Shown: in pieces, positions 24,248 to 31,597 of the stretch
How positions within the stretch are numbered: the stretch's first letter is position 1
How the letters are laid out: the number at the start of each line of letters is the position of its first letter
NCBI GenBank assembly: GCA_003597955.1
Contig: QZJU01000011.1
Coordinates: 1 to 33,207 of the forward strand
Reading direction: 5' to 3'
Source of the DNA: Candidatus Parcubacteria bacterium
GTDB taxonomy: Bacteria; Patescibacteriota; Patescibacteriia; PEXW01
Length of the DNA: 33,207 nt
Position numbers and translations under genes: made by a program
The notes under the pieces: generated by a model
What the model was told of the DNA's origin: nothing
Database searches by the model: none
Seen by the model: only the letters and a program-made list of their open reading frames with translations

Positions 24248-25990
24248 ATGAAGAAATTTTTTCACATCGCGGTCGTCGCCTTGATTTTAGGCCTGGCCGG
24301 CTGGCCGAAAACCACTCAAGCCGCCAGTCTGACGCTCTCGCCTTCAAGCGCGAGTTTAACCGTGGGTCAGTCCAAAACCATTTCCATTTTGGTAGTCAGC
24401 GCGGATCAGGCCATGAATGCCAGTCAAGGCGTGGTGAGCTTCCCCACGGATAAACTGCAGGTGACAAGTTTGGCAAAAACCGGGTTGTTCGGTTATTGGA
24501 CGCAAGAACCAACCTATTCCAACAACAGCGGGACCGTGAGTTTTGCCGGCGGCTTGCCCACGCCCGGTTATAAAGGTTCGGGTCGCAGTGTTTTGACTGT
24601 AACTTTTAAAGCCAAAAAGACCGGGGCGGCCAAAATCAGTTTTACTTCGGGCGTAATTTTAGCCAATGACGGTCAGGGCACGAATATCCTGACCGGTTAC
24701 GGTAGTGCGACCTTGAATATTACCTCGGTCAGTCAAAACACCAATCAACCCAGCGAGCCTTCTCAACCTGAAGCGCCAGCCATGCCCTCGCCAACCGTCA
24801 GCTCCAGCACCCACCCCAGTTCCGACGCTTGGTACAACAAATCAGACATTGCCATTACCTGGAGCCGACCAAACGGCAGTTCAGGCGTTAGTTATGTTCT
24901 GGATCAGATTTCCAGCACGGTTCCCGACGAAGCCTTGGAAGAAAATACCGGAACCCAGGAGTTCCGGCAGACGGCTGACGGGATTTGGTACTTTCATATT
25001 CGAGCCAGATTCCCGACTGGCTGGTCCGCAGTCAAGCATTTTCGAATCCAAATTGATACCCGGCCGCCGGAAAATTTCACGCCGCAGGTTTCTCGGGAAG
25101 GCGGAGAAAACAATCCCGATGTAACGATTATTTTTGCCACCACCGATACCTTAAGCGGAATTGCCAGTTATGCTTTTGCGTATGATGACGATAGTTTTTT
25201 GCCAATCACCAGTCCTTACACCCTAAAAAAACAGAAAGCTGGCCTGCATCAATTCACCGTTCGGGCGACAGATAAGGCCGGAAACAGCCGAGACGCCATA
25301 GGCCAGTTTAATGTGGAGGGCAGTCCAGCCCCGCGTCTGACGAAAGTGCCCAGAGTCGTAAATCTGTTTGAAACTTTTTCTGTGGAAGGCTTGGCTACCG
25401 AAGGAGATACCGTGATTCTGTTGATTGACGGCAAAGAAGTCGCCAGGTTTTTGAGCGAAAGCTATAAAATCGACTCCAGGGCCGGCGTGGCCGTGCCCGA
25501 AGGTTTGATTTTATGGCGTCAAGACCTCAAGCCCCTGTTACTCCCCGGTGAGCACAACTTGACCGCTTACAGCGTTAATCGTTTTGGCATTGAAAGTCCA
25601 GAGAGCGTGCCCGCGTCGTTTAAGACCTTGGGCTCCGTGGTTCAAATTTTCGGTATGTATATTTCAACCTGGGGCTTGATCGTGAGCTTGTTATTAATAA
25701 TTTTCGCTTTACTCCTGCTTTTGGTCATTTTGTACGAACGGTACCGGCACTGGCAAAAGCAGCAGAATTTTGATATCAATCGCGCCGAAGCGGAAATAAA
25801 CGAAGAAATTGAAAGATTACAAAGCGCGTTGGATAAAGACATTGCCGGCACTATTCGGTCAGCTATTCGGGAAAAGTCCGTGCAGGCCACTACGCACGAA
25901 AAAATAAAAACGGATTTGGTCCAGGCGCGCAGCCGGATTGATGCATTGTTGGAAAAAAACATCAAGCGAAAAAGACGCAGTCGAAAGTGA
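24248..25990 (+). CDS. Membrane-anchored cohesin protein 3 with cytosolic coiled coil
   Basis: A 580-residue paralogue of the previous gene, starting 2 nt after its stop. Signal peptide to about residue 25 (TTQAA). The cohesin domain (about 26-155) reads LTLSPSSASLTVGQSKTISI, MNASQGVVSFPTDKL, VSFAGGLPTPG and ILANDGQGT. A Pro/Ser linker leads to the HPSSDAWYNKSDIAITW module and two Ig-like domains, with one more domain than its neighbours. A transmembrane helix (about 467-490) and ~85 cytosolic residues that look like a long charged coiled coil (INEEIERLQSALDKDIAG) follow, ending in a basic KRKRRSRK tail. Cohesins 2 and 3 share the same layout, so they may dimerise through the coiled coils. 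Confidence 0.88.
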   Translation: MKKFFHIAVVALILGLAGWPKTTQAASLTLSPSSASLTVGQSKTISILVVSADQAMNASQGVVSFPTDKLQVTSLAKTGLFGYWTQEPTYSNNSGTVSFAGGLPTPGYKGSGRSVLTVTFKAKKTGAAKISFTSGVILANDGQGTNILTGYGSATLNITSVSQNTNQPSEPSQPEAPAMPSPTVSSSTHPSSDAWYNKSDIAITWSRPNGSSGVSYVLDQISSTVPDEALEENTGTQEFRQTADGIWYFHIRARFPTGWSAVKHFRIQIDTRPPENFTPQVSREGGENNPDVTIIFATTDTLSGIASYAFAYDDDSFLPITSPYTLKKQKAGLHQFTVRATDKAGNSRDAIGQFNVEGSPAPRLTKVPRVVNLFETFSVEGLATEGDTVILLIDGKEVARFLSESYKIDSRAGVAVPEGLILWRQDLKPLLLPGEHNLTAYSVNRFGIESPESVPASFKTLGSVVQIFGMYISTWGLIVSLLLIIFALLLLLVILYERYRHWQKQQNFDINRAEAEINEEIERLQSALDKDIAGTIRSAIREKSVQATTHEKIKTDLVQARSRIDALLEKNIKRKRRSRK

Positions 25991-26018
25991 GGCGGTAGTA
26001 ATTGTCGAGTCAAAGAAC

Positions 26019-26047
26019 TTGCAATTTTTTTGATTTTGCGCTATAAT
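26019..26047 (+). promoter_or_regulatory. Strong promoter of the 52-residue membrane peptide
   Basis: TTGCAA (26019-26024), a 17-bp spacer and TATAAT (26042-26047). It is near-identical in layout and upstream bases (TCAAAGA) to the promoter at 18368-18396. Confidence 0.85.
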
Positions 26048-26080
26048 ATATTCAGAAAATAAAAAAATAACACAAAAATC

Positions 26081-26239
26081 ATGTTTATTTCTCGGACCCC
26101 GCAGAAAAGTATTCGGCTCGCCATTATTTGGCTGGCTTTTCTCGCTTTTATAGCCGGTCTGCTGGCGGCTAGTTTCGGCCCAGAAAATCCAAACCCAAAA
26201 ATTTCACAATTTTTCAGTCAGCAACCAACCTTGAAGTAG
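26081..26239 (+). CDS. Small single-pass membrane protein (52 residues)
   Basis: An open frame starting ATG and ending TAG, 34 nt after a consensus promoter. It encodes a basic N-terminus (MFISRTPQKSIR), one hydrophobic helix (LAIIWLAFLAFIAGLLAASF, residues 13-32) and a polar tail with GPENPNPKISQ. No family is recognised. The helix may be an uncleaved anchor. The promoter and the codon use, which resembles the neighbours, support it as real. It may serve the upstream surface complex or the downstream zinc finger gene; the sequence does not decide. Confidence 0.65.
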   Translation: MFISRTPQKSIRLAIIWLAFLAFIAGLLAASFGPENPNPKISQFFSQQPTLK

Positions 26240-26273
26240 TTGATTTTAGGAATATCCAGATTTTTGCCCAGGC

Positions 26274-26302
26274 TTGCGAGATTTTGGGGGTTTTGTTATA
26301 GT
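26274..26302 (+). promoter_or_regulatory. Promoter of the zinc-finger/lspA/comM group
   Basis: TTGCGA (26274-26279), a 17-bp spacer and TATAGT (26297-26302), with a TGT extension. The spacer starts GATTTT-GGG like the promoter at 18368. The leader to 26370 holds a small stem CCAAG-ATAATAA-CTTGG (26322-26338). Confidence 0.7.
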
Positions 26303-26369
26303 GGTTTTGACAAGAGCACGACCAAGATAATAACTTGGCTAAAGTAACCGCTTTTGTTTTTTATTTTTT

Positions 26370-26777
26370 ATGCCCAAGAATTCCGGTAAAAAACAACAAA
26401 CCAAGACATCAGCGGTAAAAACGGATCGCAGCCGTTTGGCTTTTTTGACCGATGTAAAAAATAAGTTAGTCAAAGAATACAACAACCTTACTGCTCGCCT
26501 CGGTTCATTGCTCAGCAAAGGCAAGGGCTTGTGGGAAGAGCACGGCGCCAAGGATGAAGAAAACGCGGCTGAAGTGGCGGAATATCAGAACCGATTATCC
26601 TTGGAAAAAAATCTGGAAAAAGCCAAGTCCGAAATTGAAGAGGCTTTAAAAAAGGTCGAAGCCGGCACTTATGGAATCTGTCAGTCCTGCGGCAATCCGA
26701 TTGAGCCAGAAAGGTTGAAAATTTTACCTTCGGCCACGATCTGTATTGCTTGCGTGCAAAAATCACGAGGTCAATAA
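26370..26777 (+). CDS. DksA/TraR-type C4 zinc finger protein
   Basis: A 135-residue cytosolic protein. A basic, Lys-rich N-terminus leads to a long helical hairpin (about 20-95, with EENAAEVAEYQNRLSLEKNLEKAKSEIEEAL), then the C4 zinc finger CQSC (104-107) and CIAC (125-128) with the family signature YGICQSCGNPIEPERLKILP. DksA-type proteins enter the RNA polymerase secondary channel and change promoter output. This one looks like the small TraR/YocK-type members and lacks the clear DxxDxA coiled-coil tip of true DksA. It precedes lspA by 12 nt. Target and regulatory role are unknown. Confidence 0.85.
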   Translation: MPKNSGKKQQTKTSAVKTDRSRLAFLTDVKNKLVKEYNNLTARLGSLLSKGKGLWEEHGAKDEENAAEVAEYQNRLSLEKNLEKAKSEIEEALKKVEAGTYGICQSCGNPIEPERLKILPSATICIACVQKSRGQ

Positions 26778-26789
26778 GTCTTTAAAGTT

Positions 26790-27248
26790 ATGAAAAATAA
26801 ATTTTGGGGCGTGAGCTTAATAAGCGCCGGCCTGTTTGTGATTGACCGCATCGCTAGAGAGTTGGCTTTTCGGGCTGGCGCCAAGGAATTAATTCCCGGG
26901 TTTGCGGAAAATCTGCCGACCGTAAACGCGGGCGTGGCCTTGGGCCTTACTTTGCCCACTGGTTATAGGGGTGTTTTGATATTGAGTTTTATTTTGCTGG
27001 GCGTGGTCGTTGCGCTGGCTTACCGTTTTTTCAAACAAAGGCAATTCTGGCCCTGGTTGGGTTTAAATCTAATTTTTTTTGGAGCTTTTTCGAACTTCCT
27101 GGATAGATTGTGGTTCGGTGGGGTTAGGGATTTTTTGAAATTTTCTTTTTGGTTCACCACTAATAATCTGGGCGACTTACTGGTTACGGCCGGGGCGATT
27201 ATTTTAATTTTCACTTATAAATTAAAAGAAAACGAGAGAAGTAAATAA
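26790..27248 (+). CDS. lspA: Lipoprotein signal peptidase (signal peptidase II)
   Basis: A 152-residue inner-membrane aspartyl protease that removes signal peptides from prolipoproteins. Seen: an early Asp in the first helix (VIDR, D19), the NAGVALGL block (46-53) equivalent to NxGxAF, NFLDRLWFGGVRDFL with D105 and the catalytic D114, and NNLGD with the second catalytic D129. Four hydrophobic helices, normal length. The neighbouring surface proteins have no obvious lipobox, so its substrates lie elsewhere. No ribosome site precedes the ATG. Confidence 0.92.
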   Translation: MKNKFWGVSLISAGLFVIDRIARELAFRAGAKELIPGFAENLPTVNAGVALGLTLPTGYRGVLILSFILLGVVVALAYRFFKQRQFWPWLGLNLIFFGAFSNFLDRLWFGGVRDFLKFSFWFTTNNLGDLLVTAGAIILIFTYKLKENERSK

Positions 27249-27261
27249 ATATTTTTTTAAA

Positions 27262-27296
27262 GCTGAATTTTTTTAAAGAAAGGAGAAAGATTCAGC
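27262..27296 (+). other. Hairpin in the comM leader enclosing an AGGAG sequence
   Basis: GCTGAAT (27262-27268) pairs with ATTCAGC (27290-27296). The loop holds AAAGGAGAAAG, a ribosome-site-like sequence with no start codon at normal spacing. It might be a control element or chance. Confidence 0.3.
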
Positions 27297-27326
27297 GGAG
27301 ATTTTTTCAAAAGAAAGCGAAAAAAT

Positions 27327-28850
27327 ATGTCAACAATGATTTTGTCCGCCACCACTTTTGGCATTGAAGGCCGCCAGGTTAAGGTTGAAGCCGACACGCA
27401 ATTCGGTTTGCCGAATTTTATGATTGTCGGTCTGCCTGACACGGCTGTGCAAGAAGCCCGGGAAAGAGTCAGGTCAGCCATCAAAACTGCGGGTTTTGAA
27501 TTTTATCGGCATAAAATCACGATCAATTTGGCGCCGGCGGATTTAAAAAAAGCCGGGCCGGGTTTTGATTTGCCTATCGCACTAGCTCTTTTGGTGCAAA
27601 CCAATCAGTTGCCGGCGGAATTATGCGAAGGCATATACTTTATTGGCGAGCTGGGTTTGGATAGCAGCTTGCGCCCGGTCAGAGGCGCTTTGGCTTTGGC
27701 GCGGACGGCAAAGCATACCAAAGCGCGTTTTTGCGTGGTGCCAAAAGCCAATGGTCCCGAAGCCGCTTTAGTCGAAGGCTTGAAAGTTATTGCGCCAAAT
27801 TCTTTGCCGGAATTGATTGGGCATTTGACTAAAACCAAGATTTTAAATCCGGAAAAGGGGGCGAAACCCAAAAGTGCGGTTGAAAATGACGGAATGGATT
27901 TCGCCTATATTCGCGGCCAAGCCCAAGCTAAAAGAGCCATGGAAATCGCGGCTGCCGGCGGACACAATGTTCTGCTGATTGGCCCGCCAGGCAGCGGCAA
28001 AACCATGCTGGCGCGCAGCCTGCCTTCGATTTTGCCGGAATTAACTTACCCCGAAGCTTTGGAAGTCACCACGATCCATAGCATTGGCGGAATTTTGCCC
28101 GCTGATGCGCCTTTGCAGTTAAGCCGGCCTTTTCGCACGCCGCACCACACCACCTCAACCGTGGCTTTGGTCGGCGGCGGTTCCACACCCAAGCCCGGCG
28201 AAGTTTCGTTGGCACATAACGGCGTTTTGTATCTGGATGAATTGCCGGAATTCCCCCGTCAGGCTTTGGAAGCCCTGCGCCAGCCCTTGGAAGACGGGTT
28301 GGTTACGGTTTCGCGGGCCGCACAAACTCTGCAATTTCCCGCGCGTTTTACCCTCATTGCTAGCCAAAACCCCTGTCCCTGCGGCTTTCGCGGCGACCCC
28401 AAAAGAAATTGTCTGTGTACCCCGGCGAATTTATTGAAGTATGAAAGAAAAATTTCCGGTCCTTTGCTGGATCGAATCGATTTGTACATCCAAGTCGCCC
28501 GGCAGAATTTCAAAACTTTAAGAATCGACGGCGAACCCGCGGAAAGTTCGGCCGAAATCCGCCAGCGCGTCTTGGCCGCTCGGAAAATTCAAGATTCAAG
28601 ATTTAAAAAAGAAAAAATTTCCAGCAATTCGCAAATGTCCCAAAAACTGGTGACTCGGCATAGCCAAATCGAAGCGGCCAGTCAGGTTTTGCTTCAGCAA
28701 GCTGTCGACCAGATGCATTTGTCGGCGCGCGGCTATGTGCGCGTGCTAAAAGTCGCGCGGACAATCGCGGACCTGGAAGGCTCGGAAAAAATCGAGCTTA
28801 AGCACATTGCCGAAGCTTTGCAGTATCGCAATCAACCTTATGTAAATTAG
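27327..28850 (+). CDS. comM: ComM/YifB-family AAA+ ATPase (Mg-chelatase-like)
   Basis: A 507-residue cytosolic ATPase. The N-terminal S5/LonC-like domain (MILSATTFGIEGRQVKVE..., FMIVGLPDTAVQEARERVRSA, PADLKKAGPGFDLPIALA) is followed by the AAA+ core with Walker A GPPGSGKT (219-226) and a Walker B YLDELPEF near 302. The core also has the FRTPHHTTS block and a four-Cys patch (NPCPCGFRG..KRNCLC). The family is hexameric; ComM drives branch migration during natural transformation. Many transformable CPR carry it with com/pil genes, though none are in this window. Length is normal. It follows lspA by 78 nt. Confidence 0.95.
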   Translation: MSTMILSATTFGIEGRQVKVEADTQFGLPNFMIVGLPDTAVQEARERVRSAIKTAGFEFYRHKITINLAPADLKKAGPGFDLPIALALLVQTNQLPAELCEGIYFIGELGLDSSLRPVRGALALARTAKHTKARFCVVPKANGPEAALVEGLKVIAPNSLPELIGHLTKTKILNPEKGAKPKSAVENDGMDFAYIRGQAQAKRAMEIAAAGGHNVLLIGPPGSGKTMLARSLPSILPELTYPEALEVTTIHSIGGILPADAPLQLSRPFRTPHHTTSTVALVGGGSTPKPGEVSLAHNGVLYLDELPEFPRQALEALRQPLEDGLVTVSRAAQTLQFPARFTLIASQNPCPCGFRGDPKRNCLCTPANLLKYERKISGPLLDRIDLYIQVARQNFKTLRIDGEPAESSAEIRQRVLAARKIQDSRFKKEKISSNSQMSQKLVTRHSQIEAASQVLLQQAVDQMHLSARGYVRVLKVARTIADLEGSEKIELKHIAEALQYRNQPYVN

Positions 28851-28898
28851 CCTCCATTTTTAATGATTTTTTAAAACCCATTGCGTGAAAAAAGCGGA

Positions 28899-28933
28899 AT
28901 AAAAAAAGGATGTGTTTATTTAAACACATCCTT
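28899..28933 (-). terminator. Rho-independent terminator of the T-box operon
   Basis: AAGGATGTGTTTA (28906-28918) and TAAACACATCCTT (28921-28933) are perfect 13-nt arms with a 2-nt loop. Reading the minus strand a T run follows (28907-28901). It lies 15 nt after the stop of the phosphoribosyltransferase-like gene. Confidence 0.92.
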
Positions 28934-28948
28934 ACCGTAAAGAGCTTA

Positions 28949-29854
28949 TTAAAGTTTTCTAAGCACAGCATTTAGTGCTTCGGTGAATCTGCGCTTATCT
29001 CGGGCTACGCCTTTGGGCAAACGGGGGACATCCTGGGAGAGTATTGGTCGGCCTGATTCTTTTTCAATATTTTCCCAGAGCTCAAGGCTTAGTGAGAGAA
29101 TAAAACGTGAAAAATCTATGGCTCGATCAGTGGGAATAGAGGCTCCTTTAATAGGATCACCGAACGGTAAGCAGTATGGTAAAGATATTTCAGGCTCACA
29201 GGGACTGACAATACCGTGATCTACTTTTCCGGCGGTGCGTCCAGACAAAGGCACGCCAACATAGAAGTCACGTTCGCACACCCAGTCAATGACGTTTTCA
29301 TATTCCTTCACGGCCACCAGGGGTATTTCGGGATATCTCCTAATAAAACGGTTTTGGTGACGATCAATGACTAGGCCCACAATTATTCTTTCCACGATGA
29401 ATCCTTGATTCAGCATCAATTGATAAATCCTGGTTAGTGTACCCCCAGAGAAACAGCCGTCATCTACCAAAGTGATTGGCTGGTCTTTGGGTAGTTTCCT
29501 GATTTGCTCAGTCAGCGAAGCATGCCCAGGTCGATGGGCTTCACCGATGACCTCCATTGTGTCCAAATCCGCAATACGATTGCTTTCAAGATGATGTTTA
29601 CAACTATTATAAATCTGGTCTAATGAAACGACGGTTGTCCCGTTAGCTGATAGAATTAGTTGCTTTAAATCTTCTTGCAAACCCTTGTATGAGATAACAA
29701 CAGCGGATTTGTTACCAAAGATCGATTCGAGCTCGTTAATTAATTTAAGCTGAAGATTTTGGAAAAACCCATGATCAGGAACCCGTAACCTCATTTTTTC
29801 AGTCCACCTGTGGACAAGAAATTCAAGATCCTCGGTAATTATGTATGGTTTCAT
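28949..29854 (-). CDS. Phosphoribosyltransferase-like protein
   Basis: A 301-residue protein. The PRPP-binding signature of type I phosphoribosyltransferases is clear in LVDDGCFSGGT (129-139): two acidic residues followed by a Gly/Ser/Thr loop. The region around it (IIVGLVIDRHQNRFIRRYP) fits the fold's strands. The N-terminal ~100 residues and the C-terminal ~100 (GRTAGKVDHGIVSPCEPEISLPYCLPFGDP) are not those of the common base salvage enzymes, so the substrate is unknown. AAGGAGGAG lies 3 nt before the ATG at 29854. Last gene of the operon under the T-box, 14 nt after the HAD gene. It may use the product of the phosphorylase or make a nucleotide from an unusual base. Confidence 0.75.
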   Translation of the reverse strand: MKPYIITEDLEFLVHRWTEKMRLRVPDHGFFQNLQLKLINELESIFGNKSAVVISYKGLQEDLKQLILSANGTTVVSLDQIYNSCKHHLESNRIADLDTMEVIGEAHRPGHASLTEQIRKLPKDQPITLVDDGCFSGGTLTRIYQLMLNQGFIVERIIVGLVIDRHQNRFIRRYPEIPLVAVKEYENVIDWVCERDFYVGVPLSGRTAGKVDHGIVSPCEPEISLPYCLPFGDPIKGASIPTDRAIDFSRFILSLSLELWENIEKESGRPILSQDVPRLPKGVARDKRRFTEALNAVLRKL

Positions 29855-29868
29855 TAACTCCTCCTTAG

Positions 29869-30699
29869 CTACTCACAATCACGCCGCAAAAGCTCAATCA
29901 CCCCCTGTGTTATTGATGTTGATGCTACCCTATCGGCGATCGTTTTTAATTTTTTTTGGGCATTACCTACCGCCCAAAGCTCATCTACTACACCCGAAAG
30001 CGGGATTTCAGTGATGCCATCACCAATTGCAACGATGCGAAAATCAGGATACGCTTTGCGGAGCGCTGGTATTGAGATTGATTTCTGATTTGAGGGATCC
30101 GATAGGATACAAACTCCATACGAAATATTCGCATCAATTTCTATCCAGGTTTCCGGTAATTCGGCGAGCGTGCACTTGGTTACATCGATTACACTGCTAA
30201 AAAAACTTTCATCGTGCAACCATCGTCCTTTTTCACCGATTTTCCGCATATGCATGCTTAGCGAGCATCTTCGGTGAGGATTAAAAAGTAATATCAGAGT
30301 TCCGGGTGATTCTTTTGCGGGATTTTGAAATGCTTCCAAATATAATTCTTTCCTTACCTCAAGAGATGGAATCGCATTGAGCAACCGTATCACTAGAGCT
30401 TCACATAGTTTTTGCCAGTTTATGCGAGGCAAAAGCACCACCTCACTCCGTTTAGATTCATGAACAATGCATGCGCCACGTTCGGCGATCAGCGGACCTC
30501 GAAAATTAAAAATCCGCATCCATTTTTCAATTACCTCAATCGGAGAATCAGATATAATACCAATTCGATTACCACGCGCAATCAATTCTTGTGCGACACG
30601 CCCCACGATGTCTGAAGACACGACAGGCTCGTAATTTTCATTTACGAGCGTAAGATCGAGATCGATTAAATATAATGTTTTTGGCACAAGGCCTCCCAT
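29869..30699 (-). CDS. HAD-superfamily hydrolase (Cof/phosphatase-like)
   Basis: A 276-residue cytosolic protein with the HAD motifs: DLDLT (D13, D15, the nucleophile and acid/base pair), GIISDS (47-52, motif II) and AIGDGITE (motif IV, GDG 226-228). An inserted cap of ~130 residues fits the C2/Cof type. Such enzymes remove phosphate from sugar phosphates or nucleotides. Two starts are possible: the ATG at 30699, or the GTG at 30687, four codons on, which has GGGAGG 4 nt upstream. Translation is probably coupled with the next gene. Context suggests a nucleotide, ribose phosphate or similar substrate. Confidence 0.8.
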   Translation of the reverse strand: MGGLVPKTLYLIDLDLTLVNENYEPVVSSDIVGRVAQELIARGNRIGIISDSPIEVIEKWMRIFNFRGPLIAERGACIVHESKRSEVVLLPRINWQKLCEALVIRLLNAIPSLEVRKELYLEAFQNPAKESPGTLILLFNPHRRCSLSMHMRKIGEKGRWLHDESFFSSVIDVTKCTLAELPETWIEIDANISYGVCILSDPSNQKSISIPALRKAYPDFRIVAIGDGITEIPLSGVVDELWAVGNAQKKLKTIADRVASTSITQGVIELLRRDCE

Positions 30700-30740
30700 T
30701 CTTTTTATAGGTATTTATTGTTAAAGTTCTTTTTTATTTT

Positions 30741-31505
30741 TTAATTTTCCTGATCCAATAATTCTACCGCGCGTAAAGCTGTTCGTATTGCTCGATCAAT
30801 ACCCTCAGCAGCCCGGGGGGACACTTCAAGCTGGTATATTAAATCAGGGTTTTTAGCTATGCGATCAAGTGGTTCTGTCGTATTGACTGCCAAGACGGCG
30901 CCAGCTCGGGTATTTCGAAGTTTTGCTACGGTATAAATAGCCGAACATTCCATTTCAGAGCTAATTAGCTCACCGCAAGCGTATTCTGGTAATTTCATCA
31001 GCCGCAAGAAGCGTTCGGCACTTTCATAAAATGCGTCGTGCGTGCGGTTGACGCCAGTAAATGATTTAATACCCAATTCTTTCGCGCTTGTTTCAAGAGA
31101 CTTTAAAACCGTCGGATCTGCCGAAGCTTGAAAATCATCATTGACATATTCTTGTGTAGTTCCTTCGAGCCGAAGTGCACGCGACGGAATGATTATGTCG
31201 CCAGGCTGAATTTCTGATTTTAGTGCGCCGCATGTACCAATCCGTATGAATGTCTTGGCGCCAACTGCGACGAGCTCTTCGACGGCGATGGCGGCTGATG
31301 GCGACCCAATACCGGTTGAGGTGGCGGCAACAGGGATCCCTTTATATGTTCCTACACATGTGCGAAATTCACGCTGATAGGCGATTTCCTTCCAAGAATC
31401 CCAATATTTTGTGATCTTATCGATCCTTGCCGGATCGCCTGGCAGAAATACAAACGCCGGCACATCCCCAGTTATTAAATTTAAGTGTGGTTGCGTTTTT
31501 TCCAT
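30741..31505 (-). CDS. udp: Nucleoside phosphorylase (uridine phosphorylase-like)
   Basis: A 254-residue enzyme of the NP-I family, which cleaves nucleosides with phosphate to a free base and (deoxy)ribose 1-phosphate. Seen: FLPGDPARIDKI (phosphate loop), STGIGSPSAAIAVEEL, RIGTCGAL, GDIIIPSRALRLEGTTQEY, and SEMECSAIYTVA, the ribose-binding Met-Glu motif. Length and motifs fit uridine phosphorylase best, but a purine nucleoside phosphorylase cannot be excluded. It is the first gene after the T-box riboswitch. No ribosome site precedes the ATG, unlike the two genes downstream. Confidence 0.88.
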   Translation of the reverse strand: MEKTQPHLNLITGDVPAFVFLPGDPARIDKITKYWDSWKEIAYQREFRTCVGTYKGIPVAATSTGIGSPSAAIAVEELVAVGAKTFIRIGTCGALKSEIQPGDIIIPSRALRLEGTTQEYVNDDFQASADPTVLKSLETSAKELGIKSFTGVNRTHDAFYESAERFLRLMKLPEYACGELISSEMECSAIYTVAKLRNTRAGAVLAVNTTEPLDRIAKNPDLIYQLEVSPRAAEGIDRAIRTALRAVELLDQEN

Positions 31506-31529
31506 AAGATAAAGAATTATATTGGTTGA

Positions 31530-31597
31530 AAAAATAATTAAAATACCCTCGCCCCCTACGTGCTCCTGCGCATTAGCAGCAACCTGTAAGGAACGAG
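31530..31597 (-). terminator. Regulated terminator of the T-box leader
   Basis: CTCGTTCCTTAC (31597-31586) pairs over its whole length, with wobbles, with GTAGGGGGCGAG (31559-31548). TATTTTAATTATTTTTT follows. The 5' arm is the same sequence that closes the antiterminator, so the two structures exclude each other. Confidence 0.85.

Noticed and set aside
8336-25990. Mobile element or phage tail module as an explanation of the surface locus
   Set aside because: No integrase, transposase, capsid or tail assembly gene and no flanking repeats are visible; the genes are signal-peptide surface proteins in one orientation.
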